Below are positions 36,680-44,340 of a stretch of DNA of 64,000 nt, piece by piece; position 1 is the first letter of the stretch; the number at the start of each line of letters is the position of its first letter. This DNA is from Lewinellaceae bacterium. GTDB lineage: Bacteria; Bacteroidota; Bacteroidia; Chitinophagales; Saprospiraceae. Where the stretch lies: positions 1,798,001 through 1,862,000 of the forward strand of contig JACJYL010000001.1 in assembly GCA_020636105.1 (NCBI GenBank). The letters are read 5' to 3'. The notes under the pieces were generated by a model that searched no databases, was not told where the DNA came from, and worked only from the letters and a program-made list of their open reading frames with translations. The position numbers were made by a program, and so were the translations under genes.

Positions 36680-37792
36680 TTAAAGCAAACTTTCCACATC
36701 ATGCATAGGTAACCCAAAAGCATCGGCTACTCCCTGATAAACCACTTTCCCATTGACTACGTTGAGTCCTTTTTTAAGCGATTCATCCTCCTGGCAGGCT
36801 TTTTGCCATCCTTTATCAGCCAGTTTCAGGGCATAAGGTAAGGTAGCATTGGTCAGGGCAATGGTTGAAGTATAAGGCACCGCACCCGGCATATTGGCCA
36901 CACAATAGTGAACCACATCATCAATGATAAAAGTAGGATCTTCGTGTGTGGTCGGTACACAGGTTTCGATACAGCCCCCCTGGTCAACCGCCACATCCAC
37001 CAATACAGTACCTGGTTGCATCAACTTGAGCATATCGCGGGTGATGAGGTTGGGCGCTTTGGCACCAGGAATCAATACGGCCCCGACGATAAGATCCATG
37101 GAAGGTAACAATTCCCTGATGTTCAATTCATTTGAAAAACGGGTAATAACATTTGCCGGCATCACATCACAAAGATAACGGAGTCTGGATAAGTTGACAT
37201 CCATAATAGTAACCATAGCTCCAAGGCCAGCAGCCATTTTTGCAGCCTGTGTTCCTACAACCCCACCTCCGAGGATTAAAACCTGTCCGGGTTTTACTCC
37301 GGGTACACCACCGAGCAATACCCCTTTTCCTTTGATGGGTTTTTCGAGGTATTTTGCGCCTTCCTGGATAGCCATTCTACCGGCCACCTCACTCATCGGC
37401 ACCAAAAGCGGAAGACTGCGATCCGGGGCTTCTACCGTTTCGTAAGCCAGGCAAACGGCATCACTTGCTATCATTGCGTGTGTCAATGGCTCATAACTGG
37501 CAAAGTGAAAATAAGTAAAAACCAATTGATCTTTTTTGATCAGTTTGTATTCACTTTCAATAGGCTCTTTCACTTTCATGATCATTTCAGCAATACCATA
37601 AACTTCCTCAATGGTGGGAAGTACTTTGGCTCCGGCATCCACATACATCTTGTCTGTAAATCCACTGCCTAAGCCACAAGAGTGCTGGACATAAACGGTA
37701 TGGTTTCTTTTGACCAATTCCAGTGCACCACCCGGCGTTAGTGCTACTCGGTTTTCGTTGTTTTTAATTTCTTTTGGAACTCCGATAATCAT
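36680..37792 (-). CDS. ald: Alanine dehydrogenase
   Basis: Reversible NAD-dependent deamination of L-alanine to pyruvate and ammonia (EC 1.4.1.1). The 370 residues are the standard length. The N-terminal signature MIIGVPKEIKNNENRVALTP is intact, K75 (MKVKEP) and H96 (YFHFAS) are the catalytic residues, and the NAD-binding glycines are in LILGGGVVGTQAAK (172-185). There is no fusion to a transhydrogenase domain. The gene has its own promoter and terminator, so it is monocistronic. Confidence 0.96.
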   Translation of the reverse strand: MIIGVPKEIKNNENRVALTPGGALELVKRNHTVYVQHSCGLGSGFTDKMYVDAGAKVLPTIEEVYGIAEMIMKVKEPIESEYKLIKKDQLVFTYFHFASYEPLTHAMIASDAVCLAYETVEAPDRSLPLLVPMSEVAGRMAIQEGAKYLEKPIKGKGVLLGGVPGVKPGQVLILGGGVVGTQAAKMAAGLGAMVTIMDVNLSRLRYLCDVMPANVITRFSNELNIRELLPSMDLIVGAVLIPGAKAPNLITRDMLKLMQPGTVLVDVAVDQGGCIETCVPTTHEDPTFIIDDVVHYCVANMPGAVPYTSTIALTNATLPYALKLADKGWQKACQEDESLKKGLNVVNGKVVYQGVADAFGLPMHDVESLL

Positions 37793-37825
37793 ATTTGACA
37801 GGTTTTATTTTGATTAATATTTTGG

Positions 37826-37857
37826 CAAAAGTAGAGAATATTAAAGCAATTTCCAAT
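37826..37857 (-). promoter_or_regulatory. Predicted promoter of ald
   Basis: On the minus strand TACTTTTG (37826-37833) fits the TAnnTTTG -7 box, and TTG at 37854-37856 is a -33 element at 20-bp spacing. The box ends 33 nt before the ald ATG. Confidence 0.7.
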
Positions 37858-37882
37858 GTTTTGAACAGACATCTCCGCCTGT

Positions 37883-38716
37883 TTATTCATCCCAGAAAAC
37901 GGGTTTTTCCTCCCGGCCGATCAACTCCTTATCTCTGGCCATTTCAAACAAATGACGTACTGCTTTTTTACCATTCTCCCCGAGGTTTTTGGTATACTCG
38001 TTCACATACAAACCTATATGTGCGTACATGACCGATTCGTCCATTTCCTGAGCATGTTCCCGGATAAATGGCAAGGCTTCCTTTGGATTTTCAAAAGCAA
38101 AAGTTACACTTTTTGCAAGGATCCGATTGATCTTTTCCTTTAGGGAGAAGGGCAGATTTTGATTGACGACTATGCCCCCCAAAGGGATGGGCAGCCCTGT
38201 TTTTTGTTCCCAAAACTCCCCAAGATCCTGTATTTTGACCAATCCTTTTTCTGCATAGGTGAAGCGATTTTCATGAATGATCAACCCTGCATCAAAATCG
38301 CCTTCCAACACCGCTTTTTCTATGTCGGAAAAAAGTATTTCTTCTTTATTCTGTGCCTCCGGGTAGGCAAGTCCGAGCAGAAAATTGGCCGTAGTAAACT
38401 TTCCGGGAATCGCAATCCTGGCATTTTTGACCTGGTTTTCATCCATTTGCTCACGGGCAATGAGTAAAGGGCCGCAATTATTGCCCAGCGCGCTTCCGGC
38501 ATCCAACAGGGAATAACGGCCCAACAAATGGGCAAAGGCATGGTAACTCAACTTGGTAATATCGATCTTACCTTCAAAGGCCAAACGGTTCAACTCTTCC
38601 ACATCGGCCATAATAACCTCAAAATCAATACCTTCTGTATCAATTTTTCCATGAATCATGGCATCAAAAATAAAAGTGTCATTTGGACAGGGTGAGAACC
38701 CAAGCGATAATTTCAT
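37883..38716 (-). CDS. mqnD: 1,4-dihydroxy-6-naphthoate synthase (futalosine pathway)
   Basis: Converts cyclic de-hypoxanthine futalosine to 1,4-dihydroxy-6-naphthoate in the alternative (futalosine) route to menaquinone. The 277-residue periplasmic-binding-protein-like fold has the MqnD start LGFSPCPNDTFIFDA (5-19), the SYHAF motif, and the catalytic histidine H148 in LIIHENRF. The related MqnA lacks the PCPNDT start, so MqnD is preferred. mqnA, mqnB, mqnC and mqnE are not in the window. A possible promoter lies within 38717-38961. Confidence 0.9.
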   Translation of the reverse strand: MKLSLGFSPCPNDTFIFDAMIHGKIDTEGIDFEVIMADVEELNRLAFEGKIDITKLSYHAFAHLLGRYSLLDAGSALGNNCGPLLIAREQMDENQVKNARIAIPGKFTTANFLLGLAYPEAQNKEEILFSDIEKAVLEGDFDAGLIIHENRFTYAEKGLVKIQDLGEFWEQKTGLPIPLGGIVVNQNLPFSLKEKINRILAKSVTFAFENPKEALPFIREHAQEMDESVMYAHIGLYVNEYTKNLGENGKKAVRHLFEMARDKELIGREEKPVFWDE

Positions 38717-38961
38717 TGACCATGTGATTTTTGTTTCAATTTCAGACTGTTGACGTGATTGGCAAAAAGCATTTTGAAAAATAAATCCAACTGCAAATCT
38801 TTAATCCCTGCGCTTTACTTACCTTTGTTGTTTCCTTTGCCAATACGGTAAATTGCCCTGGCGATTAAAAAACCGTTGCAAAGTTAACCATTTAGAAGCG
38901 TAATTTTACAGCAAATGCCCTTTTGCTTTGCCAATAAATTCCTTCATTAGACCAAGTAACA

Positions 38962-39654
38962 ATGGAACCAACAGTCATATACGAAGACAATCACATTATC
39001 GGAGTAAACAAACCTCCGGGATGGCTCGTTCAGGCCGACAAAACGGGGGACTCCACCCTGGCCGACTGGACAAAATCCTACATCAAACTCCGGTATAAAA
39101 AACCGGGAGATGTTTTCCTGGGAGTCATCCACCGTATCGACCGCCCCGTAAGTGGCGTGGTCGTGTTTGCCAGAACCACCAAGGCGCTGACGCGGATGAA
39201 TGAACTCATCCGGGACAGGGATATGAATAAACATTACTGGGCAATTATTGGCTCCCGACCCAATCCTTTTTCTGCCGACCTGACCCACTACCTGATCAAG
39301 GACAGGGAAAAGAACATTACCAAAGCCTATGACCAATTGAGCCGCAGGGCAGAAGGAGCCAAAAAATCAGAGATGTCCTACAATATGATCGGTGAATTGG
39401 GAGATCATTATCTCCTCGAGATCGACCTGAAAACCGGGCGCTCCCATCAAATCCGGGCACAACTGGCCAAGGTGGGTTACCCCATCCGCGGAGACGTCAA
39501 ATACGGTTATAAAAGTCCTAATGAGGATGCTTCCATCCACCTGCATTGCCGTTCCATGTCTTTCATCCATCCGGTAAAAAAAGAACCGGTTGTCATTACG
39601 GCAGATCCGCCGGACGAACAAATATGGAGATTATTTGAAGACATGTGGTTGTAA
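38962..39654 (+). CDS. RluA-family pseudouridine synthase
   Basis: A 230-residue single-domain RNA pseudouridine synthase without an S4 domain. The catalytic aspartate D60 is in HRIDRPVSG, within the RluA signature. GRSHQIRAQLAKVGYPIRGD near 155-174 is the second family motif. The target (tRNA or 23S rRNA position) cannot be assigned from sequence. Its stop is 6 bp before the next gene, so it probably shares a transcript with the two secreted-protein genes downstream. Confidence 0.92.
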   Translation: MEPTVIYEDNHIIGVNKPPGWLVQADKTGDSTLADWTKSYIKLRYKKPGDVFLGVIHRIDRPVSGVVVFARTTKALTRMNELIRDRDMNKHYWAIIGSRPNPFSADLTHYLIKDREKNITKAYDQLSRRAEGAKKSEMSYNMIGELGDHYLLEIDLKTGRSHQIRAQLAKVGYPIRGDVKYGYKSPNEDASIHLHCRSMSFIHPVKKEPVVITADPPDEQIWRLFEDMWL

Positions 39655-39660
39655 TCAAAA

Positions 39661-40779
39661 ATGAATCAAATGGGTTGGAGAAACTCCGTATCTATACGCC
39701 TTTGCCTTAAGTCATTTTTTTTAATCCTACCTTTTATGGCCGGGGGGCAGCAGATATTTTTTCCTGTCAAGGCGCCCAAACACTACATTTGTTACCAGGT
39801 CAGTACCCCCATAAGGATAGATGGAAAACTGGAGGAAGCGGACTGGAGGAACTCCGAATGGACGGATTATTTCATGGACATTACAGGACCCGCCGGAGCC
39901 ACCCCTTATTATGATACCCAGGTCAAAATGTTATGGGATAGCCAATATTTTTACATTGGAGCTGTTTTACAGGAAGAGCATATTTGGGCGAAACTGACGA
40001 AAAGGGACGAGATCATATATTACGATAATGATTTCGAAATATTCATCGATCCCGACGGCGACAATCACCACTACATGGAACTGGAAATCAATGCCCTCAA
40101 TACGGTTTGGGATTTATTCCTGGAAAGGCCTTACAGGGATACCACCCACGCCAATTCCAACTTTGACCTGCCCAATTTATTGACTGCCGTAGAGATAGAA
40201 GGCACCCTCAACAACCCCAGGGATACGGATGAACGGTGGAGCGTGGAAATCGCCATCCCATGGTCCGATATTACAGCCTTTTTACCTGAAATCCACCGCC
40301 CTCTCAATCAGCAACAATGGCGCATCAATTTTTCCAGGGTTCAATGGGAAACCACGGTAAAAAAAGGGCAATACAAAAAGAAAAAAGGTAAAAACGGGAA
40401 ACCTCTGCCGGAGCACAACTGGGTATGGTCCCCGCAATGGGCCATCAATATGCACCAACCTGAATTTTGGGGTTATGTACAGTTCAGTACCGAAATTGCA
40501 GGAACCAAAGAAGTCCCTTTTTTTGAAGATGTGGATTTCGACCTGAAAATGGCGCTCCTGGAAATTTACCGGGAACAAAAATCTTTTTTCAACACCCACG
40601 GCCATTTCGCTGAAAAACTGGATGACCTGACACTCGATCCCTATAATAGGGAACATTTTGGCCAGCTCATTACCCTGGAAACACAACCTTCCGGTTTTAC
40701 CGCGCAGGCCAATGGCCTTAAAGCCATCTGGAAGATCAATGAAAAGAGTCACCTTACTTTTCAGGATTACCTGCATTAA
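39661..40779 (+). CDS. Exported carbohydrate-binding protein, CBM9-like
   Basis: A 372-residue protein with an N-terminal signal (hydrophobic LKSFFLILPFMAGG, then QQ). Residues about 40-260 form one domain of the CBM9-like/DOMON-like beta-sandwich: TPIRIDGKLEEADW, then VKMLWDSQYFYIGAVL, NDFEIFIDPDGDNHHYMELE and WSVEIAIPWSD, a pattern seen in many Bacteroidota sugar-related proteins. The C-terminal ~100 residues are helical and unassigned. It precedes a GH10-like lipoprotein gene by 22 bp, so the pair may act together on an extracellular glycan; that is inference. Confidence 0.82.
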   Translation: MNQMGWRNSVSIRLCLKSFFLILPFMAGGQQIFFPVKAPKHYICYQVSTPIRIDGKLEEADWRNSEWTDYFMDITGPAGATPYYDTQVKMLWDSQYFYIGAVLQEEHIWAKLTKRDEIIYYDNDFEIFIDPDGDNHHYMELEINALNTVWDLFLERPYRDTTHANSNFDLPNLLTAVEIEGTLNNPRDTDERWSVEIAIPWSDITAFLPEIHRPLNQQQWRINFSRVQWETTVKKGQYKKKKGKNGKPLPEHNWVWSPQWAINMHQPEFWGYVQFSTEIAGTKEVPFFEDVDFDLKMALLEIYREQKSFFNTHGHFAEKLDDLTLDPYNREHFGQLITLETQPSGFTAQANGLKAIWKINEKSHLTFQDYLH

Positions 40780-40801
40780 CCCTGACCGTAAATTTTATAA
40801 A

Positions 40802-41893
40802 ATGATCCGACATTTCCTTCCATTCCGGTTTTTATCGATTGCCATAATTTTGGCATCCCTGACTGCTTTTTCCTGCCAAACACCAAAACCAGCTAAGGAA
40901 CAACTCCCTCAATATTGGTGCTGGATGAATTATAGCCCCCAAACCAACTGGGACGAAGTTTTTCAAAAATTAAAAGACACGGGAATCCGGGGTGTTTTAT
41001 TACATGCTGCCGCTGAAGATTACCCGGAAGTCATTGCCGTTGCCAAAAAGTACGACATCGATATCCATGCCTGGCAATGGATTATGAACAGGCCTTACAA
41101 TGACACGGTGGAACAGCACCCGGAATGGTTGAGTGTCAACAGGCTCGGGCAATCCCTGGCCACAGATACGGCCTATGTGCCTTATTACAAATTCCTCTGC
41201 CCTGCCCTGCCGGAAGTACGGAATTTCCTGGTAGAAGATCTGGAAAAGATCGTAAAAATTGAAGGATTAAAAGGACTGAGCCTGGATTACAATCGATATG
41301 TAGATGTTATTTTACCTGAAAATATCCAGCCAAAGTACAACATCGTTCAGGATAAGGAATACCCGGAATGGGACTATGGATACCATCCGGCCATGATCGA
41401 AAAATTTATGGCACTGCATGGATACGATCCCCGGGAGTTGGAAGATCCTTCCACCGATCAAACCTGGAAGCAGTTTCGCTACGATCAGATTACGGAGATC
41501 GCCAATTTGCTGGCAGAAATGACCCACCGGCACGGCAAAATTATCAGCGCCTCGCCTTTTCCAACTCCGACTATTGCAAGGAAAATGGTTCGCCAGGATT
41601 GGGATAAGTGGAATCTGGACATTGTCTTCCCCATGGTTTATTCCGGTTTTTATGCCGACGGTGGAGCAAAGTGGATCGCAGATTGTATGAAAGAGGATGT
41701 AGCGGCGGTAGGTTCCAAAGGCACAAAGGTGTATTGTGGCCTGTTTACCCCTCATCATAAAAACGACACCCTGGATCTTAAACGGGCGATGGAAATCGCA
41801 GAGGATAACGGGGCTTCGGGCATTGCGATTTTTAGTTATCCGGGCATGGATAGCTTGCAGTGGGTGCAGATGAAGGCGTTTATTGGGCGGTGA
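40802..41893 (+). CDS. Putative glycosyl hydrolase lipoprotein (GHL10/DUF187-like TIM barrel)
   Basis: The ATG at 40802 begins a lipoprotein signal with lipobox LTAFSC; the frame is open further upstream but overlaps the previous gene. The mature protein of about 340 residues is a TIM barrel of the COG1649-like family-10-type hydrolases: WMNYSPQTNWDEVFQKLKDT, GVLLHAAAEDYPE, KKYDIDIHAWQWIMN, GLSLDYNRY, and VFPMVYSGF near residue 277. It acts outside the cytosol. It could cleave peptidoglycan-like or plant-type glycans; the substrate is not known. Confidence 0.82.
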   Translation: MIRHFLPFRFLSIAIILASLTAFSCQTPKPAKEQLPQYWCWMNYSPQTNWDEVFQKLKDTGIRGVLLHAAAEDYPEVIAVAKKYDIDIHAWQWIMNRPYNDTVEQHPEWLSVNRLGQSLATDTAYVPYYKFLCPALPEVRNFLVEDLEKIVKIEGLKGLSLDYNRYVDVILPENIQPKYNIVQDKEYPEWDYGYHPAMIEKFMALHGYDPRELEDPSTDQTWKQFRYDQITEIANLLAEMTHRHGKIISASPFPTPTIARKMVRQDWDKWNLDIVFPMVYSGFYADGGAKWIADCMKEDVAAVGSKGTKVYCGLFTPHHKNDTLDLKRAMEIAEDNGASGIAIFSYPGMDSLQWVQMKAFIGR

Positions 41894-41913
41894 GTTTCAA
41901 CTTTCCATTTGAA

Positions 41914-42029
41914 CCTGCCTCCTGATGTTGTCTACTGTATATATATAAATGTTTGCAGGAATGAAGATAGTATTCAACCTCAGGAAAAAATAAGTTGTGT
42001 ATATACAGTACCTGATGTTGTCAGGCAGG
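41914..42029. repeat. Nested inverted and direct repeats in a spacer
   Basis: CCTGCCT (41914-41920) with AGGCAGG (42023-42029), and ACTGTATATA (41934-41943) with TATATACAGT (42000-42009), form two nested inverted pairs. The word CCTGATGTTGTC also occurs directly repeated at 41920-41932 and 42011-42022. The structure is about 115 bp and lies between the GHL10 gene and the NlpC/P60 gene. Confidence 0.65.
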
Positions 42030-42120
42030 CTTTGACTCTGGAACAGCCTCACTACCTGAAACACCCTATAACGATTGCTAAAATATCTTAATCATCCAAA
42101 ATCCACAGAATCTCCTCTGC

Positions 42121-42972
42121 TTAAAACAATTCTATCTGGGTCGCCTCTCCCACTGCCCTGCGGGTAATGGTATTTTCATTCGACGGTTTCGGAGCAAAAA
42201 CTCTTTTGATAAGCCTTAATTTATGAGTGTAACGTTTGAGCTTGGGGTTAAAAATCCCGAAATGGTCGATAGGGTCGATGCGCACTTTGCCAAAGGCATG
42301 GATGATCTGTTTATCTTCCAGCATAATACCGACGTGGCTGATACGTCCACGGCTGTTTTCGAAAAAGGCGAGATCGCCCGCAAGGGCATGTTCGATAAAC
42401 CCAACATTTTCGCCTGCATAAATTTGTTCGTCGGCTTCGCGCGGCAATTGCAATCCGCTCATCCGGCAAATCACCTGGGTAAACCCTGAAGCATCAATGC
42501 CTGAGGCGGAACGTCCGCCCCAAAGAAAAGGAACATTGAGATACATTTTGGCCAGTTTGACCAAAATGGCAGGGTCACGCTGGGCATCCTGTGGATAAAC
42601 AGCACGACCGCTGAAAGTATAATTCATGGATCCGACAGAAAACTGCATTCCGTCAAAATTAGGCAAACGGGAACCAATCATGAGGGGCAGAAAATGATTC
42701 TCGGCATGAGCGGGATGGAAAAAATCAAAAACAAAAGCAAAATGATCCCGGTAAGTTTCATACTCGGAAGGGGTAACCATCTCTATCTGATTGCTCGCCA
42801 CCCAGCCGACGAAGTTGTCATCACAACCCCTGGTCTTCACCCATTGGCGTCCTTTTATTTCAAGGACTTCAACCAACTCCCCAAATAAAAGCTGGGAAAT
42901 CATCTCACTTCTATGAGAAGAAGTATTGCGGACAGGCGCCGTACTTACAGAACAAATTGCGTAAGTCATCAA
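42121..42972 (-). CDS. SH3/NlpC-P60-type protein with the catalytic Cys replaced by Ala
   Basis: A 283-residue protein with two SH3-like domains (about 1-65 and 70-130) and an NlpC/P60 (C40) peptidase domain at 135-240. The expected WGGRSxxGIDCSGF is here WGGRSASGIDASGF, so the catalytic cysteine is alanine (residue 161; codon GCT read from the minus strand). The catalytic histidine H213 (ISHVGIML) and H225 remain. There is no signal peptide. The family cleaves gamma-D-Glu to diamino-acid bonds in peptidoglycan; this copy is probably inactive in that reaction, or binds substrate only. Confidence 0.88.
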   Translation of the reverse strand: MMTYAICSVSTAPVRNTSSHRSEMISQLLFGELVEVLEIKGRQWVKTRGCDDNFVGWVASNQIEMVTPSEYETYRDHFAFVFDFFHPAHAENHFLPLMIGSRLPNFDGMQFSVGSMNYTFSGRAVYPQDAQRDPAILVKLAKMYLNVPFLWGGRSASGIDASGFTQVICRMSGLQLPREADEQIYAGENVGFIEHALAGDLAFFENSRGRISHVGIMLEDKQIIHAFGKVRIDPIDHFGIFNPKLKRYTHKLRLIKRVFAPKPSNENTITRRAVGEATQIELF

Positions 42973-43203
42973 ACTGCTGTTTGTTAAGAATAAGTCAAAA
43001 ATAGTAATTTTTTTGATTTTTAGGCTATTTGCACAATTCGTTCTGTTTTATCGAAAACATATGCAATTCCCAAAATAAAATCATTCCCCGGCAAATAAAA
43101 ATAAAATCACCTTACTTCCGTTCATTGATAGAACAGTCTTTGATTACAAAATAATCCAATATTTTGTACCTTTGGCCACCGAAATTGTTAATCGATATTA
43201 CAA

Positions 43204-44256
43204 ATGAACAAAATAACCTTACTGCTCGTCAGCCTTTTTTTTATCAGTGGTTCTGCTTTTGCACAGGATCAGGATTTTAGCCAGTTTTATGCCTCGCCGG
43301 CCACTTTGAACCCGGCCCTTACCGGGGCATTTGAGGGGAAATTCCGCGTTTCTTTCATCTATCGCGATCAATGGAGAACCGTCCTGGACGACCCCATCAC
43401 CACTTTTGCCGCCGCAGCAGATTTCAGGTTCAATGTGTTGAAAAACCGATCTAAAAACAAAGATGCCGCCGGTTTCGGCATCGTTTTCCATAAAGATAAC
43501 CCCGGCTTAAGCTTTTCTACCAACCAGATATTGTTATCCGGGGCTTTTCATAAAGGGCTCAGCCCTAAAGGAAATCAATATATTTCCCTGGGAATGCAGT
43601 TAGGCCTTGCCCAGCGTAATGTCAGTTACAATACCCTGGATTTCCACGACCAGTTTAACGGTACCAATGGTTATACGGAACCTACCGATGAAGTATTTCC
43701 TGAGAACAACTTTGCTTACGGCGACTTCAACGTAGGCCTCAATTATTCATACGCTCCTGACCGTCGCCCCCAGATTTATGCCGGAGCAGCAATGAGCCAT
43801 ATCCTAAACCCTGAGGTGAGCTTTTATTACAATCCTGATGAAGAAGCAGATTTCCCTTCCAACAGATTGTTCAGAAAATATACAGCATACGTCAATTTCG
43901 TCTTCCCTATCGGAGATTTTGTTAAAATTTCACCCCGGGCACTGGCGTATATACAAGGGCCACACTTCGCCGCCAACGCAGGATCCAATGTTCGTCTTTC
44001 ACTCAGCTCTATAAGCGGCACAGCCCTCCATATCGGCTCCTGGGTACGTATGGCAGGCAACGAACAAAAAAGCGTATTCGCTGATGCCGTTGTATTCCTG
44101 GCAGGGGTCGAGTATCAAAATTTTCTGGTGGGATTTAGTTATGATGCCAACCTATCTGATCTGGCTAATTCACGAAAAGGACAATCGACTTTTGAAATTT
44201 CCGTCGCCTACCTCGGTGAATACGAAAATGATTTGGTGGTTTGCCCGAAATTTTAA
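43204..44256 (+). CDS. PorP/SprF family type IX secretion outer-membrane protein
   Basis: A 350-residue outer-membrane beta-barrel with a signal peptide ending GSAFAQ. The start QDQDFSQFYASPATLNPALTG matches the PorP/SprF family, which works with SprE/PorN-type partners in type IX secretion and in surface display of T9SS adhesins such as SprB. The body is an alternating hydrophobic barrel ending YLGEYENDLVVCPKF, with terminal Phe. Bacteroidota carry many PorP/SprF paralogues next to T9SS substrates; here the next gene codes for a T9SS-sorted protein, a likely cognate substrate. A TACCTTTG -7 box (43167-43174) lies 29 nt upstream of the ATG. Confidence 0.93.
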   Translation: MNKITLLLVSLFFISGSAFAQDQDFSQFYASPATLNPALTGAFEGKFRVSFIYRDQWRTVLDDPITTFAAAADFRFNVLKNRSKNKDAAGFGIVFHKDNPGLSFSTNQILLSGAFHKGLSPKGNQYISLGMQLGLAQRNVSYNTLDFHDQFNGTNGYTEPTDEVFPENNFAYGDFNVGLNYSYAPDRRPQIYAGAAMSHILNPEVSFYYNPDEEADFPSNRLFRKYTAYVNFVFPIGDFVKISPRALAYIQGPHFAANAGSNVRLSLSSISGTALHIGSWVRMAGNEQKSVFADAVVFLAGVEYQNFLVGFSYDANLSDLANSRKGQSTFEISVAYLGEYENDLVVCPKF

Positions 44257-44340
44257 AAACAAAATATTTTTTGATTGTCGCTAAAGTGTGGAAAAATGGA
44301 TACTTTTATCCGTTTTCTGAACCATAAAAATTTAGGCTCC

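Noticed and set aside
42121..42972. Frameshift or pseudogene status for the NlpC/P60 gene
   Set aside because: The frame is open through all domains and only a single codon changes the active site, so it is kept as an intact gene with a substituted residue.
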